Shown in pieces: positions 19,191 to 29,100 of a stretch of 46,611 nucleotides of DNA. A program made the translations under genes and the position numbers. Numbering within the stretch: position 1 is the first letter of the stretch; each line of letters opens with the position of its first letter. The notes beneath the pieces were generated by a model that saw only the letters and a program-made list of their open reading frames with translations, was not told where the DNA came from and searched no databases. The DNA comes from Chlorogloea sp. CCALA 695 (lineage in GTDB: Bacteria; Cyanobacteriota; Cyanobacteriia; Cyanobacteriales; Chroococcidiopsidaceae), in the NCBI RefSeq assembly GCF_003003885.1, contig NZ_PVWN01000033.1, positions 1-46,611 on the forward strand. The letters are read 5' to 3'.

Positions 19191-22100
19191 AAACAGAGAA
19201 TATCGAAGATATTTACAAACTTTCCCCCACACAGCAGGGCTTGTTGTTTCATACCCTCTACGCTCCTGATTCTGGCGTATATTGCGATCGCTACAATATT
19301 ACCCTTAAAGGCTTGAATGTCTCCGCTTTCAAGCAAGCTTGGCAGCAAGTAGTCCAGCGTCATGCGGTGTTGCGGACATCTTTCTTTTGGGAAGAAGTAG
19401 ACGAACCTATCCAAGTAGTCCATCGTCAAGTGACGCTGCCTTTTACACAACATGACTGGCGGGGAATAGATGAACAGCAACAAAAACTAGCCGCATTTTT
19501 AAATGCAGAGCAAAAACGTGGTTTTGAACTAGCAACCCCGCCACTAATGCGTTTAGCCGTTATTCAGATGACGGAAAATGTTTATCAATTTGTTTGGATT
19601 AACCACCACTTGCTTTTAGATGGGTGGTCGCGGTTTGTACTATTTAAAGAGGTTTTGGAACTTTATCAAGCACTGTGCAGCAACCAAAACTTGTATTTGA
19701 AACCTGCTTTTCCCTATCGCAAATATATCGCTTGGCTAAGACAACAAGATTTAGCTCAAGCTGAGACATACTGGCGACAAACCCTTAAAGGTGTAACTGC
19801 ACCAACTCCTTTAGTAGTGGATAAGTTTATTGTCGGTTCATCTAGTGAATTTAGCGATCGCGATCTTGAGCTATCACCCGCAGATACCGAGCAACTCAAA
19901 GCTTTAGCAAAGCAACATCAACTTACCCTCAACACCTTAATTCAAGGTGCTTGGGCGTTGTTATTGAGCCACTACAGCAACGAAAATGATGTTGTCTTCG
20001 GGGCTAATTCGTCTGGTCGTCCAGCAAACTTATTAGGAGTAGATTCAGCCATTGGTTTGTTTGTAAATACCTTGCCCGTGCGAGTAAAAGTAAATGGTAG
20101 AGATCGCCTAATTCCCTGGCTGAAAAACCTCCAAGCAGAACAAGCCCAAGCCCGTCAGTACGAATACAGCCCGTTAGTGCAGGTGCAAGGATGGAGCGAA
20201 ATACCCAAGGGCGTACCTTTATTTCATAGTTTCATTGCTTTTGAAAATTACCCAGTAGATGCTAGTTTGCGCCAAAGTCAGGGAGGTTTAGAAATTGGGG
20301 CTGTAGATGCGATTAATCGTAACAACTATCCGTTAACTTTAATCGTCGCTCCTGGCGAACAACTGCACCTACAAACCATCTACGATCGCCAGTGTTTTGA
20401 TGACGAATCGATTTCTAGGCTGCTAGGACATTTACAGACTTTATTAGTTGGGATGGTTGCTAATCCCCAACAACAGCTACAAGACTTACCACTACTAACG
20501 CCAACTGAGCGCCAAAGCATAAATGAGTGGAATAATACCCATACTGAATATTCGTTCAAGTGCCTGCATCAGTTAATCGAACAGCAGGTAGAAAAAGCGC
20601 CCGATGCGATCGCTTTAGTATTTGCTGACGAAAAGCTAACTTATCGACAATTAAATAACCGCGCTAACCAACTAGCTCATTACTTACAAAAGTTAGGTGT
20701 CAAACCAGAGATCCAAGTGGGCATTTGCGTCGAGCGATCTTTAGAAATGGTCGTAGGGATTTTGGGCATTCTTAAAGCTGGCGGTGCTTACGTACCAATA
20801 GATCCAGAATATCCCTCGCAGCGACAGCTTTTTATGCTGCAAGACTGTAAAACAACAGTGCTGTTAACTCAAGAGAAATTTACAGCAACCTTACCGGACT
20901 CTCTGCAAGTTATTTGTTTAGATACAGACTGGAAAGACTTCGCCCAACAACCCACCCACAACTTAACTACTAGCATCACCCCAGAAAACTTAGCCTACAC
21001 TATCTATACTTCCGGTTCTACAGGCAAACCCAAAGGGGCGATGAATACTCATATTGCTGTCTGCAATCGTTTGTTGTGGATGCAAGAAACCTATCAAATT
21101 AGCGCTGCTGACCGCCTAATTCAAAAAACTCCTTTTAGCTTCGATGTCTCTGTATGGGAATTTTTCTTACCTTTAATTGCAGGTGCTTGTCTAGTAATTG
21201 CCCAACCTGGAGGGCATAAAGATAGCAACTACTTAGTCAATCTCATCGCCCAAGAACAAATTACTACAGTGCATTTTGTCCCCTCTATGCTGCGAATTTT
21301 CTTGCAGGAAGCAGGATTAGAAAAATGTATTTCCTTGCAGCGAGTATTTTGTAGCGGTGAAGCACTACCTTTTGATTTGCAACAGAGTTTTTTCCAGCAT
21401 TTAAACGCTCAATTGTACAATCTTTACGGACCTACCGAAGCGGCGATTGATGTTACAGCTTGGACTTGTCAAAAAGAGAGTATCGAAGCAGTAGTACCCA
21501 TTGGTTACGCGATTTCCAATATCCAAATATATATTTTAAATGCCCACTTCAACTTAGTTCCCGTAGGCGTTCCAGGCGAATTATACATAGGTGGTGTCGG
21601 TTTAGCGCGGGGTTATTGCGACTTCCCGGATTTAACAGCAGAAAAGTTTATTCCCCATCCCTGGAGCCTAGAACCAGGAAGGCGCTTGTATAAGACAGGT
21701 GATATCGCCCGTTACTTCTCGGACGGTAGCATTGAATATTTAGGCAGAAGTGACAATCAAGTTAAGCTGCGCGGATTCCGCATTGAACTGGGAGAAGTTG
21801 AAGCCGCGCTTCGCCAACTTCCCACCGTGCGCGAAACAGTGGTATTACTCCGAGAAGATATCCCCGGCGAACAGCGTTTAGTTGCCTATGTAGTAGCAGA
21901 CGAAATTAGTAATTTTCGCCAACTCCTCAGCGATAAATTGCCAGAATATACAATTCCGGCGGTGTTCGTGCAATTGCCAGCTATACCACTAACAGCTAAT
22001 GGCAAAATAGACAGGCGAAGTTTACCAGTACCAGACGCAGTTAGACCAGAATTAACTAAATTTGTATCTGCCCGTACTCCCCTAGAAGCCAAATTAGCCG

Positions 22101-25063
22101 CAATTTGGGCGGAAGTCTTGCATTTAGAACAAGTGGGGATTCATGACAATTTCTTTGAATTGGGTGGTGATTCAATTTTAAGCATTCAAGCGATCGCTAA
22201 AGCTAAACAAGCAGATATCCAACTAACGCCCAAACTATTATTTTCTCATCCAACGATTGCCGAACTAGCCACCGTTGCTACTACTACACCAACAATAAAC
22301 GCCCAGCAAGGGCTAGTAACAGGTTCAGTACCGCTTACACCGATTCAACACTGGTTTTTTGAGCAAGAAATAACCGACCCGCACCACTGGAATCAAGCGG
22401 TATTGTTGCAAGCAAAGCAAAAACTACAACCGGAGCTATTAGCCCCCGCCGTCAAACAACTAATTCACCATCACGATGCTTTGCGCCTGCGCTTTACCCT
22501 TACTACAACAGGTTGGCAGCAAGTTAACGCCCCACCCGATGAAGTTGTGCCATTTTCGCATATAGATTTATCTACGCTACCAGAAAGCGATCGCCTGTCA
22601 GCAATGACAACAAAGGTTGATCAACTGCAAGCTAGTCTAGATTTGGCACAAGGTTCCCTCCTGCGCGTCGCTTTATTCAATTTAGGATTGGGGCAATCTC
22701 AGCGCTTGCTAGTTATCGTTCACCATTTGGCTATTGATGGAGTATCTTGGCGGATTCTACTTGCAGACTTGCAAACAGCGTATCAACAACTAGCTTTACC
22801 ACCAAAAACTACTTCTTTCCAAGCTTGGGCTTACCGCTTGCAGGAATACGCGCGATCGCAATTATCCAAGCCAACAATACAACAATCAACTTCGCTACCA
22901 GTAGATTACCCAACTGGCACAAATACCGTTACATCGGCGCAGACTATTAGTATTTCCCTGACTACCGCAGAAACACAAGCTTTATTGCAGGAAGTACCCA
23001 AAGCTTACAACACCCAAATTAATGATGTGTTGCTAACTGCATTAATCCAAGCTTTTACACAGTGGACGGGAGAATCTGCCCTATTAATCGACTTAGAAGG
23101 ACACGGGCGGGAGATGTTATTTGCTGATGTGGACATTTCCCGGACTGTAGGCTGGTTTACCTCAATATTTCCAGTTCGCTTAGATTTGGAAACACTCGAA
23201 CTAGGGGCAGCATTAAAGTCAATTAAAGAGCAATTGCGGCAAATCCCCAACAACGGCATTGATTACGGCGTACAGCGCTACCTCGCTAAAAACTTAGAAA
23301 TTGCTGTTTCTCCGCAGGTATCGTTTAACTATTTAGGTCAATTTGATGCCACGCGATCACAGTTATCCCTTTTTGAACTAGCACCAGAAACCGAAGGTAT
23401 AACCCGCACCTTGAAAGGAAAGCGCAGTCATTTATTGACAATCAACGGTTTTGTTAGCGAAGGAAAATTACAACTAAGTTGGATGTATAGCAATGCTATT
23501 CATCAAGCTTCTACTATAGAGAACTTAGCACAAGGATTTTTAGGAAAATTGCGATCGCTGATCGTTCACTGTCAGTCACCTACTACAGGCGGCTATACAC
23601 CTTCAGATTTTCCCCTTGTCAAACTTAATAGCGCCACTCTAGATCGATTAATTGGCAGCAATTACCGCCAAATTGAAGATATTTATCCCCTCTCACCCAT
23701 ACAACAAGGCTTGCTATTTCATACCCTGTACGCTCCAGAGTCACAAATGTATGTCGAACAGTGGAGTTGCAGCTTGCAAGGCAAATTAAATCTACCAGCT
23801 TTAAAGAGCGCGTGGCAGCAAGTAATCGAGCGCCATAGCGTGCTGCGGACAGCTTTTTACTGGGAAAACCTAGACGAACCCGTACAAGTTGTTCGCAAAC
23901 AAGTAGAACTACCTTGGCAACAGTACGACTGGCGAGAATTGTCTCCCACACAGCAAAGCCAGCAATTAGAACAGTTTTTAGCTTGTTATCAACTGCAACT
24001 TTCCTCTGCACCATTAATGCAGATTGCCTTAATTCAAGTTGCCGACGATAAAAGTTACTTTATCTGGAATCACCATCACATCTTAATGGATGGATGGGCA
24101 GCAGCTTTACTCCTCAAAGAAGTCTTTGTACTGTATCAAGCCGCAAATCGCGGCGCACAAATCACTTTAGCCCCAGCTTGCAGCTATCGCAACTACATTA
24201 ACTGGCTGCAACAGCAAGATATGCAAGCAGCCGAAACCTTTTGGCGGCAAGCTCTACAAGGATTTACTACTGCAACACCTGTATTCCCTCAATATCAAAC
24301 AGCTAACCCAGATAATAATTACAAATTACAAGAAATTCAGCTTTCGCCAACTACTTCCGCCACTCTCCAAGCCTTAGCAAGCCAAAATCAAATCGCCTTA
24401 AACGCCCTAATACAAGGAACTTGGGCATTACTCCTTAGCTACTATAGCGGTGAACTAGATGTAGTTTTTGGGGCTACAGTATCCGGTCGTCCAGCCACTT
24501 TAGAAGGTGCAGAATCGCTCGTAGGGCTATTTATTAATACCTTACCTGTCCGAGTCCGCATTGCGCCTGATGCTTTGCTTTGGAGTTGGTTGCATCAGTT
24601 GCAAAACTTGCAAGCTGAAGCACGTCAATACGAACACAGCCCCCTAGCTGCAATCCACAAATGGAGCGAATTACCTCAACATTTGCCACTATTTGAAAGT
24701 ATTGTTGTGTTTCAAAACTACCCTGTAGCGCCAGCCTTAGAGCGAGAAACTACAGATTTACAACTAACTGATGTCCGAGCGGCGGTTTCTCGCAACAACT
24801 ACCCGTTAACCCTTAGAGTCAGGGCAAATACTGCCTGGGTGATGCAACTTCTTTCTAATTGCGATCGCTTTGAATCTGCCACAATTACAAAGATTTTTCA
24901 CCAATTGGAAACGCTACTAAATCAAATAGTTACCCAACCTAACAGCAAATTAAGCGATTTATTAGCAACGCTGGCAGCAGCAGAAAAATCTCAAAATCAA
25001 CAATTGTCAACCGCGAGCTTGGAAAAGTTAAAAACAGCGAAAAGAAAGGCTATTTCTAAATAG
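19187..25063 (+). CDS. NRPS: C-A(Ser)-PCP-E-C
   Basis: Adds a predicted D-Ser and supplies the condensation domain for the next module. C1 has SPTQQGLLFH and HHLLLDG (near 142), the DCL style expected after an upstream E domain. The A domain (about 450-940) reads DVWHFSLID, one change from the Ser code DVWHLSLID. The PCP is LGGDS near 992. The E domain (about 1040-1480) keeps HHLAIDGVSWR, EGHGRE and FNYLGQFD but is shorter than its siblings at two places, including loss of the usual YW segment. C2 (about 1497-1925) starts SPIQQGLLFH with HHHILMDG near 1630 and belongs to the module completed by the next two genes. The basic tail (LKTAKRKAISK) ends only 7 bp before the stand-alone hydroxylase. 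Start overlaps the preceding stop as ATGA. Confidence 0.92.
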   Translation: MKTENIEDIYKLSPTQQGLLFHTLYAPDSGVYCDRYNITLKGLNVSAFKQAWQQVVQRHAVLRTSFFWEEVDEPIQVVHRQVTLPFTQHDWRGIDEQQQKLAAFLNAEQKRGFELATPPLMRLAVIQMTENVYQFVWINHHLLLDGWSRFVLFKEVLELYQALCSNQNLYLKPAFPYRKYIAWLRQQDLAQAETYWRQTLKGVTAPTPLVVDKFIVGSSSEFSDRDLELSPADTEQLKALAKQHQLTLNTLIQGAWALLLSHYSNENDVVFGANSSGRPANLLGVDSAIGLFVNTLPVRVKVNGRDRLIPWLKNLQAEQAQARQYEYSPLVQVQGWSEIPKGVPLFHSFIAFENYPVDASLRQSQGGLEIGAVDAINRNNYPLTLIVAPGEQLHLQTIYDRQCFDDESISRLLGHLQTLLVGMVANPQQQLQDLPLLTPTERQSINEWNNTHTEYSFKCLHQLIEQQVEKAPDAIALVFADEKLTYRQLNNRANQLAHYLQKLGVKPEIQVGICVERSLEMVVGILGILKAGGAYVPIDPEYPSQRQLFMLQDCKTTVLLTQEKFTATLPDSLQVICLDTDWKDFAQQPTHNLTTSITPENLAYTIYTSGSTGKPKGAMNTHIAVCNRLLWMQETYQISAADRLIQKTPFSFDVSVWEFFLPLIAGACLVIAQPGGHKDSNYLVNLIAQEQITTVHFVPSMLRIFLQEAGLEKCISLQRVFCSGEALPFDLQQSFFQHLNAQLYNLYGPTEAAIDVTAWTCQKESIEAVVPIGYAISNIQIYILNAHFNLVPVGVPGELYIGGVGLARGYCDFPDLTAEKFIPHPWSLEPGRRLYKTGDIARYFSDGSIEYLGRSDNQVKLRGFRIELGEVEAALRQLPTVRETVVLLREDIPGEQRLVAYVVADEISNFRQLLSDKLPEYTIPAVFVQLPAIPLTANGKIDRRSLPVPDAVRPELTKFVSARTPLEAKLAAIWAEVLHLEQVGIHDNFFELGGDSILSIQAIAKAKQADIQLTPKLLFSHPTIAELATVATTTPTINAQQGLVTGSVPLTPIQHWFFEQEITDPHHWNQAVLLQAKQKLQPELLAPAVKQLIHHHDALRLRFTLTTTGWQQVNAPPDEVVPFSHIDLSTLPESDRLSAMTTKVDQLQASLDLAQGSLLRVALFNLGLGQSQRLLVIVHHLAIDGVSWRILLADLQTAYQQLALPPKTTSFQAWAYRLQEYARSQLSKPTIQQSTSLPVDYPTGTNTVTSAQTISISLTTAETQALLQEVPKAYNTQINDVLLTALIQAFTQWTGESALLIDLEGHGREMLFADVDISRTVGWFTSIFPVRLDLETLELGAALKSIKEQLRQIPNNGIDYGVQRYLAKNLEIAVSPQVSFNYLGQFDATRSQLSLFELAPETEGITRTLKGKRSHLLTINGFVSEGKLQLSWMYSNAIHQASTIENLAQGFLGKLRSLIVHCQSPTTGGYTPSDFPLVKLNSATLDRLIGSNYRQIEDIYPLSPIQQGLLFHTLYAPESQMYVEQWSCSLQGKLNLPALKSAWQQVIERHSVLRTAFYWENLDEPVQVVRKQVELPWQQYDWRELSPTQQSQQLEQFLACYQLQLSSAPLMQIALIQVADDKSYFIWNHHHILMDGWAAALLLKEVFVLYQAANRGAQITLAPACSYRNYINWLQQQDMQAAETFWRQALQGFTTATPVFPQYQTANPDNNYKLQEIQLSPTTSATLQALASQNQIALNALIQGTWALLLSYYSGELDVVFGATVSGRPATLEGAESLVGLFINTLPVRVRIAPDALLWSWLHQLQNLQAEARQYEHSPLAAIHKWSELPQHLPLFESIVVFQNYPVAPALERETTDLQLTDVRAAVSRNNYPLTLRVRANTAWVMQLLSNCDRFESATITKIFHQLETLLNQIVTQPNSKLSDLLATLAAAEKSQNQQLSTASLEKLKTAKRKAISK

Positions 25064-25070
25064 GAATTAT

Positions 25071-26105
25071 ATGGAATCAACATCGCCAACATCTAACATT
25101 AAGCTAGGCAATATCCGTCGCAAATCTATCAATTTATCGCCTACAGAATTAGTTAAAGTAGACTTGCTTCCATCCGGGAAAATCCCCTTAGTCATTCAAC
25201 CTGTTGTTGAAGGCTTGAACTTAGTAAAATGGGCGCAAGATAACCAAGAGTTTATTAAAAAAACCTTGCTCCAATATCGAGCGTTGCTATTTCGCGGTTT
25301 TAATATAAACACCACCGATTTATTTAACCAATTTGTTAGCACTACCTCTAGCGGACAATTATTAGAATATCGCGATCGCTCCTCTCCCCGTCACGAAATT
25401 AGCAACAAAATCTATACCTCCACAGACTACCCCGCCGATCAAAGTATTTATCTCCACAACGAAGGTACATACTGGTTAACTTATCCCTTGAAAATTTACT
25501 TTTGTTGTCTTGTTGCAGCACAACAAGGCGGGGAAACACCAATAGCAGATTGTCGCCAAGTCTTTCAAAGGATTAGCCCTCAAACTAGGCAAAAATTTAT
25601 AGACAAAAACATTTTGTATGTTCGTAACTATAACGATGGATTTGGACTAACTTGGCAAACAGTATTTCAGACAGAAGACAAAGCCGTAGTAGAAGAATAC
25701 TGTAATAAAAATGCTATCGAATATGAATGGAAAACAGGCGATCGCCTGCGTACTCGTTCCTATCGTCAAGCGATTGCCAAGCATCCAATTACAGGCGAAT
25801 TATCATGGTTTAATCATGCTGCTTTTTTCCATGTCTCCACCCTCGAACCTACTTTGCAAGAAGCTTTACTAGCAGAATTTAAACAAGAAGATTTACCAAA
25901 TAATACTTATTACGGCGATGGCTCGCAAATTGAACCGGAATTATTAGAAGAAATCAGAACAGCTTATCAACAAGAAAAAATAATGTTTCCCTGGCAACAA
26001 GGAGATTTATTAATGTTAGATAATCTTTCTGTAGCTCACAGCCGCACCCCATTTATAGGTAAGCGCAAAGTAGTAGTAGCAATGACAGATCCAGTTAAAA
26101 ATTAA
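25071..26105 (+). CDS. Stand-alone TauD-family amino acid beta-hydroxylase (probably histidyl)
   Basis: 344-residue Fe(II)/2-oxoglutarate oxygenase. The facial triad is visible as HNE at 129-131 (YLHNEGTYW) and His323 (SVAHSRTPF), with Arg/Lys after it (GKRK). AQQGGETPIADCR matches the same stretch of the fused hydroxylase encoded at 12203-14791, so the two are paralogues. It lies between a C domain at the end of the preceding gene and an interface domain at the start of the next, so it should act on the amino acid loaded by that next protein. A separate hydroxylase that works with an interface domain fits the IbetaHHis subtype of siderophore hydroxylases (L-threo-beta-hydroxy-His), and the A domain served has a His-like code. 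Asp remains an alternative substrate. Confidence 0.88.
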   Translation: MESTSPTSNIKLGNIRRKSINLSPTELVKVDLLPSGKIPLVIQPVVEGLNLVKWAQDNQEFIKKTLLQYRALLFRGFNINTTDLFNQFVSTTSSGQLLEYRDRSSPRHEISNKIYTSTDYPADQSIYLHNEGTYWLTYPLKIYFCCLVAAQQGGETPIADCRQVFQRISPQTRQKFIDKNILYVRNYNDGFGLTWQTVFQTEDKAVVEEYCNKNAIEYEWKTGDRLRTRSYRQAIAKHPITGELSWFNHAAFFHVSTLEPTLQEALLAEFKQEDLPNNTYYGDGSQIEPELLEEIRTAYQQEKIMFPWQQGDLLMLDNLSVAHSRTPFIGKRKVVVAMTDPVKN

Positions 26106-26148
26106 AAGTTTTTAAAATAATTGTAGTTAAACAAAAATATTTTCAATT

Positions 26149-29100
26149 ATGCAATCAACAACTCTTATAGGCTACAGACTTTCTCCTCAGCAAGAACATT
26201 TATGGCAATTTAACCCCACTGCTAACAGTCAATGTAGCATCACAATCCAAGGCAACCTTAACCTGGGAATATTACAATCTGCCATCCAAAATATTGTCAA
26301 TCAATATGAAATTCTCCGCACCAACTTTGATTGTTTACCACAAACAACAGTTCCCGTACAAATCCTACGCGATCGCCAATCAATTTCTCTCGATTATCAT
26401 GACTGGGATACCTTACTAATCCCTAACCAAAATCTAAAAATAGCCGAACTATCTCAACAACAAAGCTATAAAAATGTCAATTTAGAAACAGGAGCGTTAT
26501 TACAACTAACCTTAGTTAAACTTTCCGCAAAAAACCACGTATTATTAGTAACTTTACCTACGGCGATCGCTGATGTAATTAGCCTGCAAAACTTCGTTCG
26601 AGAAATTAGCATTTTCTACACTGCGGCTATCAACAATCAAGAAGTAGATAACGACATACTCCAGTATGCAGATATAGCCGAATGGCAACACGAATTACTA
26701 CTAGAAGCAGAAGGAAAAGCTTATTGGGAAAACAAAAACATTTCGAGTTTACCTATTAAGCTACCTTTTGAACAGCACCTTAATCAAGATTTTCAGTCCC
26801 AATCATTAAAGGTCGATATTGTCAAGCAAAAAAATGACAATTTACCTGCAAATTATGCAAGCTGGTTATTAACTTGCTGGATAGTTTTATTGTGGCGAAA
26901 TACTGACGTTGCGGAAATAACTATAAATAGTTTGTATGATGGACGAAAGCATACAGAATTGCGCTCGGCAATCGGACTATTTGCTAAGTATTTACCTTTA
27001 GTATTTTCTTTAAATCCAGATTTATCTTTTAGCCAAGTATGGCAACAAGTTCAAGCATCTGTGGACGAAGCATATCAATGGCAGGATTATTTTGTTGGGC
27101 AACAAAACGAGCAGGATTTTACCGATTTACCAATAGCTTTTGATTTTATAGAGCGATCGCCACAATATACAGCAGGTGAAATCTCTTTAGCAATATCCCA
27201 GCAGTACGCTTGTATTGATAGATGCAAATTAAAACTATCGTGCTGGCATCAAGACGACAATTTAATATTAGAGTTGCACTACGATCCTCTCATCTACCAA
27301 GCTCAAGATATTTGTAGATTAACAGAGCAATTTCAACAGCTATTGACGAGTGCTACCAATAATCCACAAACATTAATCAGCGAACTAGAAATACTAGGCG
27401 ATCGCGAAAAGCATCAATTACTAACTGAATTTAATAATACTCAAACCACTCCCCCCAGTTACCAATTAATTCACCAATTATTTGCAGCACAATCAGCACG
27501 TACTCCAGATAGTATTGCGGTAATATTTCAAGAGGAAAAATTAACCTACGACGAACTCAACAGACGTGCTGACAAATTAGCCCATTACCTGCAACAACTA
27601 GGCGTTAAACCAGAAACCGTAGTCGGAATTTGTGTAGAGAAGTCGCTAGAAATGATAATTGGTATTCTTGCCATTCTCAAAGCAGGCGGTGCTTACCTAC
27701 CATTAGATCCAGCCTACCCTCAAGAGCGGTTAGCATTTATTCTCCAAGATACCCAAGCGCCGATAGTATTAACTCAGCAAAAACTCGTCCAAAATTTACC
27801 ACCACATCTAGCAAAAGTTCTTTGCTTAGATACAGATTTGCAAGATACTGAAGCTGCAAGCCAATCTAGTTATGCTGTAACTTCAACTAATTTAGCCTAC
27901 CTAATCTACACCTCCGGCTCTACAGGGAAACCCAAAGGCGTACAAATCAGCCATCAAAATTTAGTCCATTCCACTCAAGCGCGGATCAATTACTACCAAG
28001 AAAGCGTCACCAGTTTCTTATTACTTTCATCCTTTGCTTTTGATAGTTCTGTAGCGGGTATTTTCTGGACTTTATGCTCTGGTGGCGCTCTCATACTTCC
28101 GCAAGCAAAAGGAGAACAAGACATTCCTTATCTTCTCGATCTAATTACCCAACATCAAATATCCCACGTATTAAGCCTGTCTTCCTTGTATGCAATTCTT
28201 TTAGAACAGGCAAAGCCAGCACAGTTAGCCTCACTACAAAATATTATTGTCGCTGGTGAGTCTTGTTTACCTGCGTTAGTCAACCATCATCAGCAACTAC
28301 TGCCTCAAACATCCTTATATAACGAATATGGCCCTACGGAAGGGACTGTTTGGAGTAGCGCAACCAAACTGACAGTACCAGTATCTATCGGTCGTGCGAT
28401 CGCAAATACGCAACTTTATCTACTCAACTCTCGTCTCCATCCCGTTCCCTTGGGCGTGGCTGGCGAAGTGTATATTAGTGGCGATGGCATAGCTAGAGGC
28501 TACTACAATCGTCCTGATTTGACCGCCGAACGCTTTATTCCTCATCCATTTAGTGACGTGGAAGGACTGCGCCTTTACAAAACAGGTGATTTAGCCCGCT
28601 ATTTGGTAGATGGAAACATCGAATTTTTGGGACGAATTGACCAACAAGTAAAAATTCGCGGCTTCCGCATTGAATTAGGGGAAATTGAAACCGCAATAAT
28701 GCAACATCCCAGTATCCGCACCAGTATTGTTGTTGCTCGAAAAGATAAAAGTAATCGCCAGCGTTTAATAGCCTACATCATCCCTGAATCAGGACAAATA
28801 GCGCCTACTCTTACCCAAATACATCAATTCCTCCAGCCGCAGCTACCAGACTACATGATGCCCTCAGCTTTGGCGTGTATTAGCACCATTCCTCGGCTTC
28901 CCAATGGCAAAATTGACCTCAAATCATTGCCAGATCCGGAATTATCTAGAGCTTTTGTTGCGCCGCGTACTATTCCAGAAAAGACTTTAACCAGTATTTG
29001 GCAACAAGTTTTACGCCTGGAACAAGTAGGCATCCATGACAATTTTTTTGAGTTAGGCGGAGATTCTATTGTCAGCATTCAGATGGTGAGCAAAGCCAAT

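Noticed and set aside
23625-24014. 129-codon minus-strand open frame inside the Ser-module NRPS
   Set aside because: Antisense to an intact C domain with its catalytic motif; no independent signals.
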